Positions 53,915 through 63,418 of a stretch of 64,000 bases of DNA are shown here, one piece after another. The notes beneath the pieces were generated by a model. It ran no database searches. It was not told the DNA's origin and saw nothing but the letters and a program-made list of their open reading frames with translations. Position numbers and translations under genes: made by a program. Source of the DNA: Pollutibacter soli (GTDB lineage Bacteria; Bacteroidota; Bacteroidia; Chitinophagales; Chitinophagaceae). The stretch spans positions 1-64,000 of the forward strand of contig JARJHS010000009.1 in assembly GCA_029269725.1 (NCBI GenBank), in the 5' to 3' direction. How positions within the stretch are numbered: position 1 is the first letter of the stretch; every line of letters begins with the position of its first letter.

Positions 53915-56059
53915 TTAAGGTGCATAAGGGAACTTCAGGCTTTTATAATATTCAAGTGTTTTATCGGGCTTTTCATAGCCGGCGGGAATCGGCATTTTTG
54001 AAAAAGTCTGAAAATATAAAACACACGAATTCCTCCACCATATCGCTTCATCATATTGAATCTGCAGAAGCATTTTCACCTCTTCAAATCGTTCTTTATC
54101 GACGAAAGGTTTTAGTAAATTCCATTTTTCCTGCAAAGATTTCACACGATTCGCTCCTGTGTAATAATCATAGCACAATTCATCCCACAGTGTTCGACCG
54201 CTTTTCAATTTGAAGGTCCAGGGTACATGATGAAACCAGAGCAGGTATTTCTCATCACAGGTATTCGGATCTCCCCATTGTTGCTGTACCTCCGTAGCGT
54301 ATTGACCTAGAGCATTGCTGCCGGTAGATGTGCGGTTAAATCCAAGTCCGATGCTGTCCGCTTTGTGATAATATACATTTGTCCAATCTGGTCGCTGACC
54401 TTTATCTACCCAGGGCGCAGGACCGTAATGACTGCCATAGGTGATCAGGTGATGAAGACCCATCGGCATGGTGTATTGCGTATACATTTCCCTGCTTTCC
54501 AGCATGATTTTTTTGACCGGTTCAAGAAATTTCGGTTCTTCCGAAAAAGTCATCCTGATCCATTCATCGGCAATTTGTTCCGAAGAAATGGAAGCATCCC
54601 AGCTCAATCTTCCGAGCGCATACCAGTTGGCCTGCGCGAAAGGGTGTCCGCACCAGTTGAAATCATTCCCGATATTGGCCACCCCTGCCATACCTGTGAG
54701 TTGCTGTTGTTGTGATGCGCCATTGATAATTTTACCCACTGTACTTCCTTTGCCGTTACGCCACGTATCTGAATCAAGAACTTCTTTGAATAAAGGTGCA
54801 AGAAATACTAACGTGGTGGCCTGACCGAGATATTCCTGCGTAACCTGGAATTCCATCATGGTCTGTGTCTGCGGCATAGCGCCAAACAGCGGATGAAAAG
54901 GTTCACGTGGCATAAAATCGATTGCTCCGTTTTTTACCTGTACCAAAACATTTTTTCTGAATTTTCCATCGAGGGGTACAAATTCATTATAAGCCTGCTT
55001 ATGCCGGTCTTCAGGCACTTCATCACTGTATACAAATGCGCGCCACATGACAATTCCGCCATGCGGTGCTACAGCATCGGCAAGCATATTCGCTCCATCG
55101 GCATGTGTGCGTTTATAATTCTGCGGACCAGGCTGCCCCTCTGAATTAGCTTTCACCAGGAACCCGCCAAAATCGGGAACGTGCTTATAAATTTCATCGA
55201 CCTTCTCCTTCCACCAGCGTTGTACCTCAGGATCAAGAGGATCAGCAGTTTTTAAACCACCCAGTTCTACAGGTGCACTGAACCTTGCCGTCAGATAAAC
55301 TTTTATTCCGTAAGTGCGGAAAAGGTTTGCAAGTGCAGCAACTTTTTCGAGATAGGGGTTTGTCAGTACAGTTGCATTGGCATTTACATTCGTTAGCACC
55401 GTTCCATTGATGCCGATTGATGCAGTTGCACGCGCATAATCAACATATCGTTTGTCCATATATGTTGGAAGCTTATGCCAGTTCCAGATCGAGAAACCTG
55501 CATAGCCACGTTCTACCGTGCGGTTGAGATTATCCCAGTGATTGAGGAGGCGAAGTTTCAGTTTGGGTGCAGAAACTATGTTCAGGTTATTTATCGGCTG
55601 TCCGGTCTGTATCAATCTCAGTAAATGAAAACTGCCATAAAGAACACCCGCATCTTCATTTGCTGTTATTACGATACAGTTTTTACCGCTGCGAACGATT
55701 GTCTTTATCAGAAATCCCTCGCTTCCAAGTTGCGCCAGGTCAGCTTTTAGCAGAGATTTTATTTCCGGTTGAATTCCATTGGTTCCAATGATCAGGTCTC
55801 CCACTGTTGTGTTTGATCCTGATATTGTAATTTTTTTTCCCAGCAGCCCAGACAGGCCGTTTAATAGTTCTGCTTGGGCTGCAACTATTGTTGATGAGCT
55901 TCCATTTACAATGATTGAAGAAAGAACCTTACGATATTCTTCCAGTTTCCGCTTGTTCGGGACCAGGTTATACCTCAACCAGAGATCGTAACCTGTTTCG
56001 GCGGAAACGGAAACGGAAATCAGAAGGGTGAGGATAAAAAACAACTTTGCTTTTTTCAT
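53915..56059 (-). CDS. GH67 alpha-glucuronidase
   Basis: A 714-residue exported enzyme that removes 4-O-methyl-glucuronic acid from the end of glucuronoxylan oligosaccharides. A signal peptide (MKKAKLFFILTLLISVSVSA) and an N-terminal beta domain are followed by the catalytic TIM barrel. The catalytic acids fit the Cellvibrio enzyme by spacing: Glu307 (KANSEGQPGP), Asp381 (GAIDFMPREP) and Glu409 (FQVTQEY). The C-terminal alpha domain is complete. I use MKKAKL at 56059; the longer frame to 56143 adds residues without signal character. A LacI-type operator lies about 140 bases upstream. Confidence 0.96.
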   Translation of the reverse strand: MKKAKLFFILTLLISVSVSAETGYDLWLRYNLVPNKRKLEEYRKVLSSIIVNGSSSTIVAAQAELLNGLSGLLGKKITISGSNTTVGDLIIGTNGIQPEIKSLLKADLAQLGSEGFLIKTIVRSGKNCIVITANEDAGVLYGSFHLLRLIQTGQPINNLNIVSAPKLKLRLLNHWDNLNRTVERGYAGFSIWNWHKLPTYMDKRYVDYARATASIGINGTVLTNVNANATVLTNPYLEKVAALANLFRTYGIKVYLTARFSAPVELGGLKTADPLDPEVQRWWKEKVDEIYKHVPDFGGFLVKANSEGQPGPQNYKRTHADGANMLADAVAPHGGIVMWRAFVYSDEVPEDRHKQAYNEFVPLDGKFRKNVLVQVKNGAIDFMPREPFHPLFGAMPQTQTMMEFQVTQEYLGQATTLVFLAPLFKEVLDSDTWRNGKGSTVGKIINGASQQQQLTGMAGVANIGNDFNWCGHPFAQANWYALGRLSWDASISSEQIADEWIRMTFSEEPKFLEPVKKIMLESREMYTQYTMPMGLHHLITYGSHYGPAPWVDKGQRPDWTNVYYHKADSIGLGFNRTSTGSNALGQYATEVQQQWGDPNTCDEKYLLWFHHVPWTFKLKSGRTLWDELCYDYYTGANRVKSLQEKWNLLKPFVDKERFEEVKMLLQIQYDEAIWWRNSCVLYFQTFSKMPIPAGYEKPDKTLEYYKSLKFPYAP

Positions 56060-56197
56060 AAATCGTTGAGCGTTCAAATGGTCCTGCTGACAAACAATTT
56101 CAAGGTCAAAAAATCTACACCCTGGCAAAAACTTTTCATTCAAGAGGTTAAATTTCCCACTGTAAACCAGGGTGAATCCGCTTTTCAGCTATTATTA

Positions 56198-56213
56198 TTG
56201 CAATCGGTTGCAT
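56198..56213. promoter_or_regulatory. LacI-family operator before GH67
   Basis: TTGCAATCGGTTGCAT is a near-perfect palindrome centred on CG, the classical LacI/GalR operator form. It is identical in 15 of 16 positions to the site at 57322-57337. It lies in the 172-base gap between the LacI gene's stop and the GH67 start. Confidence 0.85.
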
Positions 56214-56231
56214 CTATATTCAGTAAAAAAC

Positions 56232-57275
56232 TCATTTCCCCTCCTTATTTTTTAATGAAGAATCCCGGACAATGATATCAGATCGTAACATGATCAGGTT
56301 TGTCGTCTGGCTGCTATGAATTCCCCTGATGTTGTTCAGCAGACTCATCACTGCAGCTTCACCCATGATATATCCGGGATAATTCACTGTTGTAAGATTC
56401 GGTTCTATCACTTTACTTATGGGATCGTTATTGAATCCCGCGAATGCAATGTCTTCGGGGATCTTTACTCCTGCTGCTTTTAATCTTATCATACAATGTA
56501 CGGCTGCAGTATCATTTGCAGAGAAAACAGCATCAGGTCTTTGGGAAGGGGCCATATTCAAAATATACTCGGCTGCTTCCACGCCAGCCTGTTCACTAAG
56601 ACTGCTTATGTAAAGATATTTATCGTCGTGCGGGATCTTATAATCTTTTAAAGCCTGTTTAAATCCCCTGTAACGATCAGCATAAACATTCCGGAGCATA
56701 CTTGCACTGAGGTGCATGACCCGCCTGCAACCCTGATCCAGCAAATGTTTGGTGATTTCGTACGCCGCTTTAAAATTGTCAATAACAATACTGGTACTGT
56801 CCGGATGATTATGAATGCGGTCGAAAAAAACCACCGGTATTTTCTTCTTGAAAAATGGTTGAAGATGGTTGATGTCCTCCGTATCATAAGCAAGGGATAC
56901 CAGCAAACCATCCACTCTTTTATTGAACATGGTATGTGTATTGGCAATCTCCTTCACTGAACTTTCGAGTGACTGGCTGATAATAAGATTATAATTTTCG
57001 CGACTCGCGGTGTCCTCCATTCCTGCAAGTACACTGGCCAGGAAGTAGCTGTTTAATCGAGGTGCAATAACACCAATCGTGTTTGTTTTTCTGCTGCGCA
57101 AACTGCTGGCGAAAGTGTTTGACCGGTATCCCAGCTCCTTAGCCGCTTCGGCAATTTTCTTTCTTGTATTCTTATTGATGGCAGGATGATTCTTCAACCC
57201 TCTGCTTACAGTAGTTGCAGAAATGTTCAGTCTTTTAGCAATGTCGTAGATCGTAATTTCTTTTCCTTCTGTCAT
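56232..57275 (-). CDS. LacI-family transcriptional regulator
   Basis: A 347-residue repressor or activator. The N-terminal helix-turn-helix with hinge helix is clear (ITIYDIAKRLNISATTVSRGLKNHPAINKNTRKKI, in part; then AEAAKELGYRSN). A periplasmic-binding-protein-like sensor domain follows (IGVIAPRLNSYFLASVLAGMEDTA, in part, to the end). The inducer is probably a xylo- or glucuronoxylo-oligosaccharide or a sugar from it, by context. It lies between the enzyme genes and susC, and its own promoter region contains the operator at 57322-57337, so it probably regulates itself. Confidence 0.95.
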   Translation of the reverse strand: MTEGKEITIYDIAKRLNISATTVSRGLKNHPAINKNTRKKIAEAAKELGYRSNTFASSLRSRKTNTIGVIAPRLNSYFLASVLAGMEDTASRENYNLIISQSLESSVKEIANTHTMFNKRVDGLLVSLAYDTEDINHLQPFFKKKIPVVFFDRIHNHPDSTSIVIDNFKAAYEITKHLLDQGCRRVMHLSASMLRNVYADRYRGFKQALKDYKIPHDDKYLYISSLSEQAGVEAAEYILNMAPSQRPDAVFSANDTAAVHCMIRLKAAGVKIPEDIAFAGFNNDPISKVIEPNLTTVNYPGYIMGEAAVMSLLNNIRGIHSSQTTNLIMLRSDIIVRDSSLKNKEGK

Positions 57276-57321
57276 GGCAGCAATTGTTTACAAATAACGG
57301 GAGCAAAAATCGAAAAAAAAA

Positions 57322-57337
57322 TTGCAATCGGTTGCAA
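57322..57337. promoter_or_regulatory. LacI-family operator between lacI and susC
   Basis: TTGCAATCGGTTGCAA is a palindrome with CG in the middle. It lies in the divergent gap between the regulator gene (start 57275) and susC (start 57614). It overlaps the -33 TTG of the proposed susC promoter. Confidence 0.9.
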
Positions 57338-57361
57338 TTTTTAAAAAATGCCTTACATTAG
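57332..57361 (+). promoter_or_regulatory. Candidate susC promoter overlapping the operator
   Basis: TTG (57332-57334), 19 bases, then TACATTAG (57354-57361), which differs from TAnnTTTG by one base. The -33 lies in the right half of the operator, so bound LacI should block it. The leader to susC would be about 245 bases. No gene is supported in 57362-57613. Confidence 0.55.
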
Positions 57362-57613
57362 TGACTGTCAGGTCCCCAAAGAGCTGATTTCACAAGGCTT
57401 TTCCCAGCCAAACGAGTTGTTGTATGAAACAAAAGCTTCCATATGCATATGTCGGCTTTACGGCTGTGCATGTCCGCTTTTCGCGGTTTTCTCCCCCGAA
57501 TTCAGCCAGGGTTGATTCCCTTCATTATCATCCGGCACTGTTCCAGCCGGTTCCGGTTCACTACGCATTTAATAACCAGACAAACCTCAACTATCAACGC
57601 CAAAACAAGCATT

Positions 57614-60600
57614 ATGAAAAAAAATGAATCTCCATCTAAACCTTTGAGCACCCTTTCTGCCATGCGAAAGTTGCTGCTTTTTACTTTGTTCCTTGCAGCA
57701 ATAGCAATAACGCATGCGCAGAATTTGACCATAACAGGTCGTGTCATCCGTGAAAACGGTCAACCGGTTCAAGGGGGATCCGTACTGGTTAAAGGCTCTA
57801 CTCATGGGACGACAACAGATGACAATGGAAATTTCCGGATCACCGCGGCAAATGATGCGACCCTGGTATTTTCCGGAGTAGGATTTGAGTCACGGGAAGT
57901 TCCCGTAAATGGAAGATCTGTAGTTAACACCACTCTTGCATCTGCTGCTGGCAGCCTCGGAGAAGTTGTGGTAGTTGGATACGGAACACAAAGAAAACGC
58001 GATGTGACTGGTGCGGTTGTGCGTGTTGGAGGTGAAAGCCTGAGAGAAATGGCATCGCCGAATTTCGCAGATCAGCTGAAAGGTCGCACTGCCGGAGTAA
58101 ACATCATCAGCAATGGCGCTACTCCAGGTGCCAGCAACCAGATCAGGATTCGCGGAAATCGTTCACTGGCAAAAACATCCAGCGAAGCTGATGGATTGGA
58201 TAATCCGCTGATTGTACTTGATGGTATCCCTTATGGTGGAAGTTTAAATGATATTAACCCGGAAGATATTTCCAATCTTGAAATTCTTAAAGATGCATCG
58301 GCAACGGCGATATATGGTTCCCGCGGTTCCGGTGGTGTAATTCTTATCACCACTAAAAGAGGACGAACAGGAAAAGCAAGTCTTAGTTATGACGGTTATA
58401 TCGGATTTTCAGAAATTATGGGGAAGCTGGATGTTTTCAACGGAGAAGAATACGCGCAGTTTAAAAAAGATGCGGCAACGTATAACCGAACCGGCTGGCC
58501 CACAAGTGCTGGTACAACTTCTTACCCACTTACAGCAGCTGAGCAGGACGCATTATCAAAAGGAATTTCAACTGATTGGCAGGACCTGATCTACCAAAGA
58601 GGATTAATAACAAATCATCAGTTGAGCCTGAGCGGCGGCAATGACGATACTCAATTTGGTCTGGGCGCCGGATACTTTAACGAGGAAGGTATTATCCCTA
58701 ATCAGAATTTCCAACGCTTTTCGCTGAGAGCAACGATCGATCACCGCATTGGCCGCCGGATCAGGATTGGATTGAATACGCTGAATACATTATCATACAC
58801 AAATACACCTGGCGGCGCTGGTGTTCCGGGTGGTTTAGTGAGAACAACTCCCCTTGCTGCACCGTACAATGAAGATGGTTCCGTGAACCTTCAGCCACAG
58901 GTGGGATCTATTGATGCTGCTGCTATCAGTCCGTTAACACTGATTACCAGGGAAGATGCCATCCTTGCCCGCAACAGGAGACTGAGAACTTTCAACAGTC
59001 TTTATGGTGAGCTGATGATTGTTGATGGATTAAAATACAGGTTGAATGTTGGGTTGGATTTCAGGCAGGATAATGGATCTGGATATAACGGTCCGGGAAC
59101 CTACACCAATAATAATTTATCGCAGGCAGCGTCCAATGCATCTATCAGCAATGCAGAAGCATGGACATATACAATCGAAAATCTGCTGATGTATGACAAA
59201 ACGTTCAAACAAAAGCATCGCGTTGGCGCAACTGCCTTGTTCAGTGTACAAAAGGATCATTTTCAGAACAGCGGTTTTAATGCGGTAGGAATTCCGGCAG
59301 ATTATATTCTCAATTCCAATTTTGCTCTTGCAAATGCAGTAACGGCTAATACAACGGCTGGTACCAATTCATTTTTTGAAAGAGGATTGGTATCGTATAT
59401 GGGTCGCGTGAATTATGCATATGATGATCGCTACCTGTTCACCGCAACCGTGCGCACGGATGGTTCATCAGCATTATCCCCCGGCCACCAGTATTTCACC
59501 TATCCTGCTTTTTCAGTCGGATGGAATATGTCAAACGAAACTTTTATGCGTAATGTAGAATTCGTCAGTAATCTTAAATTCCGCGGAGGCTGGGGGAAAA
59601 CATCTAACCAGGGTGTTCCACCTTATGCAACCCTGGGTTTGCTGACAGCAAGTACGTATAATTTTGGACAGGGATCATCTGGCCAGCAACCTGCATATGT
59701 TGTAACAACGCTTGCCAACAGCAGTCTCAAATGGCAATCAACTGATCAATGGAATATCGGTATTGATTTTGGATTGTTTAACAGCAGGATCATGGGTAGT
59801 GTAGATATCTATGAGCAGAAAACAAAAGACATCCTCCTTGATTTTAATCTTCCGCAAAGTAACGGGGCCGCAACAACGAGAAGGAATCTCGGAAGAACAA
59901 GCGGACATGGTCTTGAAATAAATCTGACCACAGTTAACATTCGTTCTGCCGGCGGATTTACCTGGAGTACTGACCTGAATTTCTTTTTCAACAGGGAGAA
60001 AGTTGAACAGTTGCAGAATGAAAATATCAAACAGGATATATCCAATGGATGGTTTGTTGGCGAGCCACTGACTGTTATTTACGATCTTAAAAAAATTGGC
60101 ATCTGGCAACTGGATGATTCTTCAAAAGGAACTCTTGCGCAGCAGCTGTCACCAGTGCAATATCCGGGTCAGATAAGGATTGAAGATTTGAACGGTGATA
60201 ATAAAATTGATGCAGCCGATCGCCAGATCCTTGGCAATTTTCAACCAAGATGGGAAGCTGGTATGACCAATCGCTTTTCCTACAAGAACTTTGATCTCTC
60301 ATTTTTGATTTTCGCGAGAATGGGAATGCAGGTATTGGTGCCTTATGTCACGGCGGATGGTGGTGGCAACGGATTCCCATTTTTTATGCAGGGACGCAAC
60401 AACCAGGTGAAAGTAAATTACTGGACGAGAACGAATCCTACCAATGGATTCCCTGCTCCTGATGCAGGTACTGATCGTATGATCTATTCTTCAACGCTCG
60501 GATATCATGATGGTTCCTTTATTAAAATGAGATACATCAACTTCGGTTATACGTTTCCGTCAAAAACGGTCGGCAAGGCAGTCCGATCACTGCGTTTGTA

Positions 60601-60805
60601 TGTTAACATTACCAATCCTTTTGTTTTGTATTCCCCGTTTGTGCGTGACGGTCTTGGTCCTGATCCCGAGGGAAATGGATATGGAGGTGCCGTTGGTACA
60701 CCTGCTATTTCAGGAAGTGTGCCGCAGCAGGGAAGACAGATCAGCGTAAACGCCAATAACCCGGCTGTGAAGCAATTTATTTTCGGAGTCAATGTACAAT
60801 TCTAA
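57614..60805 (+). CDS. SusC/RagA-type TonB-linked outer membrane transporter
   Basis: A 1063-residue outer-membrane importer for oligosaccharides. The signal peptide (MRKLLLFTLFLAAIAITHAQ) lies about 16 residues in. It is followed by a carboxypeptidase-type domain (ITGRVIRENGQPVQGGSVLV), the plug (VVVVGYGTQRKRDVTGAV, GSRGSGGVILITTKRG) and the long beta-barrel ending in KQFIFGVNVQF, a typical C-terminal strand. I chose MKKNESPSK (57614) because the upstream residues are not membrane- or signal-like. It pairs with the SusD gene 18 bases downstream. Substrate by context: glucuronoxylan or arabinoxylan oligosaccharides. Confidence 0.96.
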   Translation: MKKNESPSKPLSTLSAMRKLLLFTLFLAAIAITHAQNLTITGRVIRENGQPVQGGSVLVKGSTHGTTTDDNGNFRITAANDATLVFSGVGFESREVPVNGRSVVNTTLASAAGSLGEVVVVGYGTQRKRDVTGAVVRVGGESLREMASPNFADQLKGRTAGVNIISNGATPGASNQIRIRGNRSLAKTSSEADGLDNPLIVLDGIPYGGSLNDINPEDISNLEILKDASATAIYGSRGSGGVILITTKRGRTGKASLSYDGYIGFSEIMGKLDVFNGEEYAQFKKDAATYNRTGWPTSAGTTSYPLTAAEQDALSKGISTDWQDLIYQRGLITNHQLSLSGGNDDTQFGLGAGYFNEEGIIPNQNFQRFSLRATIDHRIGRRIRIGLNTLNTLSYTNTPGGAGVPGGLVRTTPLAAPYNEDGSVNLQPQVGSIDAAAISPLTLITREDAILARNRRLRTFNSLYGELMIVDGLKYRLNVGLDFRQDNGSGYNGPGTYTNNNLSQAASNASISNAEAWTYTIENLLMYDKTFKQKHRVGATALFSVQKDHFQNSGFNAVGIPADYILNSNFALANAVTANTTAGTNSFFERGLVSYMGRVNYAYDDRYLFTATVRTDGSSALSPGHQYFTYPAFSVGWNMSNETFMRNVEFVSNLKFRGGWGKTSNQGVPPYATLGLLTASTYNFGQGSSGQQPAYVVTTLANSSLKWQSTDQWNIGIDFGLFNSRIMGSVDIYEQKTKDILLDFNLPQSNGAATTRRNLGRTSGHGLEINLTTVNIRSAGGFTWSTDLNFFFNREKVEQLQNENIKQDISNGWFVGEPLTVIYDLKKIGIWQLDDSSKGTLAQQLSPVQYPGQIRIEDLNGDNKIDAADRQILGNFQPRWEAGMTNRFSYKNFDLSFLIFARMGMQVLVPYVTADGGGNGFPFFMQGRNNQVKVNYWTRTNPTNGFPAPDAGTDRMIYSSTLGYHDGSFIKMRYINFGYTFPSKTVGKAVRSLRLYVNITNPFVLYSPFVRDGLGPDPEGNGYGGAVGTPAISGSVPQQGRQISVNANNPAVKQFIFGVNVQF

Positions 60806-60823
60806 CCTGATAATTTTTACATA

Positions 60824-62686
60824 ATGAAACGAGTTAATCATATAAACAGATTTCTGCTGATATTTTTCATGGTAATCGGAACAGCCGGATGTAGTAAAAT
60901 TCTCCAGGAGAAACCGCAATCAGGTATCGTTCCTTCATTTTTCAACAGTCCTGCCGGAGTTCTTGGCGGTATTGCCGGAGTGTACAATGATTTGCGCAGC
61001 GTGTGGGGTACAGAAGGTTTTAGTCTGCAATCAGTGGGAGGAACGGATGAAACATTAATGGGGGCGAGCAACAGTACTGCGCCATTTTATACTTATAACA
61101 ATCTCACTACGGGTGCAATGAATAATGGCTGGTGGAATATCGCTTACCAGGATATCAATACGCTTAATGGTGTGCTTGAGTATGGACAGACAGTTGAGTT
61201 GCCTGAAGCCACACGACTTTCTTATCTCGCTCAGGCAAAATTTCTTCGTGCTTTCTGGTACTATCACCTCGTAATCACATTTGGAGATGTTCCGTTACAC
61301 ACAACATTTATAACTGTACCGTCATCGGCCGACTCACGTGCGCCCATAGGCGAAGTCTATGCGCAAATAATAAAAGATCTTACTGAGGCTGCCGCAGATC
61401 TTCCAAATACACCAACCGCACCGTTTCTGGGAAAGGCAGCTACAAAACCCACTGCGCTTTATCTACTTGGGAAAACCTATCTCACACGTGGATGGTCTTC
61501 TGCGGGACAGGCTGGCGATTTCACACAGGCTTATACCGTGCTGAATGATCTTATCAACAACAGGGCGCAATATAACCTTGATCTATGGCCGGACTATGCT
61601 GACGTGTTTAAACCTGGCCCTTTCAGTGTCAATACCAATGATTACGGAAGAGAAACTTTGTTTGTAAGTGACCACAGTAGTGATCAAAGATATGGCCAGT
61701 ATACTTTGGGAGGTGGTGCTTCAGGAGGCAATGCGCAGAATCTCACACCCTGGTTTAATCGCTGGAATTATCCATCCAACAGCGGCATCAATTCCTATAA
61801 AGATGCGAATACCGGGGCACTCGTAAATTCCGGTGCCACGAGTATGACCCGTGATGTTGCGAATGGCCGCCCATATATCAGGATAAGACCCAACAGTACC
61901 AATCTCACAACAGGACCCAATACCGGCAAAAACTATTTTTATAGCCAGGCATTTTCTGAAAGAGTTTATGATTCGCGTTACGACAAAACTTTTCAGACCG
62001 TATGGATTGTAAACACTGCCAATATCAGCAACACGGCCGGAGCTGCAAACAACAGTCGCGGAATCGGTTATTCGATGACGGTAGGTTCAGATACAGCCAT
62101 CTGGATGCCTGATCATGAAATTACCGGTGCACCGCAATTTGATGGTTCAAGAGCTTTTAAAGGCATCATTATTCCACCCAGTCTTCACTCTAACTCTTAT
62201 TTTCCTGTGTTGAAAAAATTTGATGATCCGTTCAGGGCTGCTTCTAATTTTAATGATCCTTCAACAAGGCCTGTGGTTATCTGGCGGTTTTCTGATGTAT
62301 ATCTCCTTGCCGCGGAAGCTGCATTTAAAGCAGGTGACAATGTAAATGCGGCAGCAATGATAAACGTAGTTAGAAAACGTGCAGCATTCAGAACGAGTTA
62401 CCCGGCTGGTATAACACAGGCAATCGCGGAAGCTGCTATGGTGATCAGTCCCGGCGACGTGACGCTGGATTTTATTCTTGATGAGCGTACACGTGAATTT
62501 TATGGCGAATGGCTTCGTTGGTGGGATCTTGTAAGAACCAATTCACTCTTGACCCGGGTTGCTGCCTGGAACCCTGTGGAAGCGGGCACCAATATCAAAC
62601 CATTTCATGTGTTAAGACCAATACCCCAGGATCAGATCGATCGTGTAACAGAAGGACCGGTATTTCCCCAGAATCCTGGCTATTGA
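60824..62686 (+). CDS. SusD/RagB-type glycan-binding lipoprotein
   Basis: A 620-residue surface lipoprotein that covers the SusC channel and binds the glycan. The lipobox is GTAGC near residue 23. The TPR-like helical core shows LSYLAQAKFLRAFWYYHLVITFGDVPL (in part). WRFSDVYLLAAEAAFKAGD and the SusD ending FILDERTREFYGEWLRWWDLVRT (in part) complete the pattern. It follows susC by 18 bases and is followed by an intrinsic terminator. No further PUL gene lies downstream. Confidence 0.96.
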   Translation: MKRVNHINRFLLIFFMVIGTAGCSKILQEKPQSGIVPSFFNSPAGVLGGIAGVYNDLRSVWGTEGFSLQSVGGTDETLMGASNSTAPFYTYNNLTTGAMNNGWWNIAYQDINTLNGVLEYGQTVELPEATRLSYLAQAKFLRAFWYYHLVITFGDVPLHTTFITVPSSADSRAPIGEVYAQIIKDLTEAAADLPNTPTAPFLGKAATKPTALYLLGKTYLTRGWSSAGQAGDFTQAYTVLNDLINNRAQYNLDLWPDYADVFKPGPFSVNTNDYGRETLFVSDHSSDQRYGQYTLGGGASGGNAQNLTPWFNRWNYPSNSGINSYKDANTGALVNSGATSMTRDVANGRPYIRIRPNSTNLTTGPNTGKNYFYSQAFSERVYDSRYDKTFQTVWIVNTANISNTAGAANNSRGIGYSMTVGSDTAIWMPDHEITGAPQFDGSRAFKGIIIPPSLHSNSYFPVLKKFDDPFRAASNFNDPSTRPVVIWRFSDVYLLAAEAAFKAGDNVNAAAMINVVRKRAAFRTSYPAGITQAIAEAAMVISPGDVTLDFILDERTREFYGEWLRWWDLVRTNSLLTRVAAWNPVEAGTNIKPFHVLRPIPQDQIDRVTEGPVFPQNPGY

Positions 62687-62766
62687 GGAATCATTAAAAT
62701 AATAACCAGGCCTGCAGGTTCTGTTTCGTTTGTTTAATAGTTGGATTAAGAAAGGGGGCTGCCCCG

Positions 62767-62799
62767 GGAGGATTAACCCATTGGTTTTTCCTCCTTTTT
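62767..62799 (+). terminator. Intrinsic terminator after susD
   Basis: GGAGGA (62767-62772) with TCCTCC (62789-62794), helped by inner AACC/GGTT pairing, then five T. It lies 80 bases after the susD stop. Confidence 0.8.
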
Positions 62800-62947
62800 C
62801 ATTTCAATTAGGATAGCAGATATATAAACGCATTTCTCATTTCATTACCATTGGCTTATTGGTATCATCAATAAATGATATATCGCCTTCATTGATTGAT
62901 TCTCTTTGAATACTCCCTGTTCATTTCCTATATTTGAGGTTTCGTCA

Positions 62948-63022
62948 GGACTGCTAGCTCAGCTGGTTCAGAGCATTACTTTGACAGAGTAGGGGTCACT
63001 GGTTCGAATCCAGTGCAGTCCA
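62948..63022 (+). tRNA. tRNA-Val (GAC)
   Basis: A complete cloverleaf. The acceptor stem pairs GGACTGC with GCAGTCC. The D-arm is AGCTCAGCTGGTTCAGAGC, the anticodon stem is TTACT/AGTAG with one G-T pair, and the loop TTGACAG has anticodon GAC. The T-arm is CACTG-GTTCGAATC-CAGTG, and the discriminator is A. The CCA is not encoded; a T-run follows directly and may end transcription. It stands alone, with no second tRNA nearby. Confidence 0.96.
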
Positions 63023-63418
63023 CTTTTTTTCGGCTTCTTCATTTCGTCGTTCAACCTTCCGGATCGTTTTCGGAACTTCACAAATACTACCGCTTCGCGT
63101 TTGATTCAATAGGCTATCCTCTTACAGCTCTACCTTTAAATATACTATTCTGCAGTACTGGTCGGCCGGTACTTCGGCAAGTCTCAGATTCATGATCTGT
63201 TTTAAAACCCATTTTAATTCATTATCAATCTAATCATTGAGAAAAGTCAACTTTTTAAGCACTTAGGTCGACCTCTGATCGAAAAGCCAAATCAGCAATC
63301 AATATTTTTTAAAAATTGGGGTTTAAAAGTTGTTGTCATTCAGGAAGTCAGCCTGTAACATTGAGATAATCCAGGTAAAGGTTATCCGGTATCCTTTAAA
63401 AAACTCAAAACCCGATCT
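63023..63418. other. Intergenic stretch after tRNA-Val
   Basis: No gene or clear promoter is seen. The first bases (ACTTTTTTT) form the tail of the tRNA transcript. A 60-codon frame at 63013-63195 overlaps the tRNA end and has no protein character. No copy of the tRNA 3' end was seen downstream, so there is no sign of an integrated element. Confidence 0.5.

Noticed and set aside
57424-57613. Possible upstream peptide in the susC leader
   Set aside because: The frames in this leader are open by chance; no start signal or conserved residues are seen. The long leader may still matter for regulation.
62948-63022. tRNA-Val as the attachment site of an integrated element
   Set aside because: No integrase and no repeat of the tRNA 3' end were found in the remaining 1 kb. 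The window ends too soon to exclude it fully.
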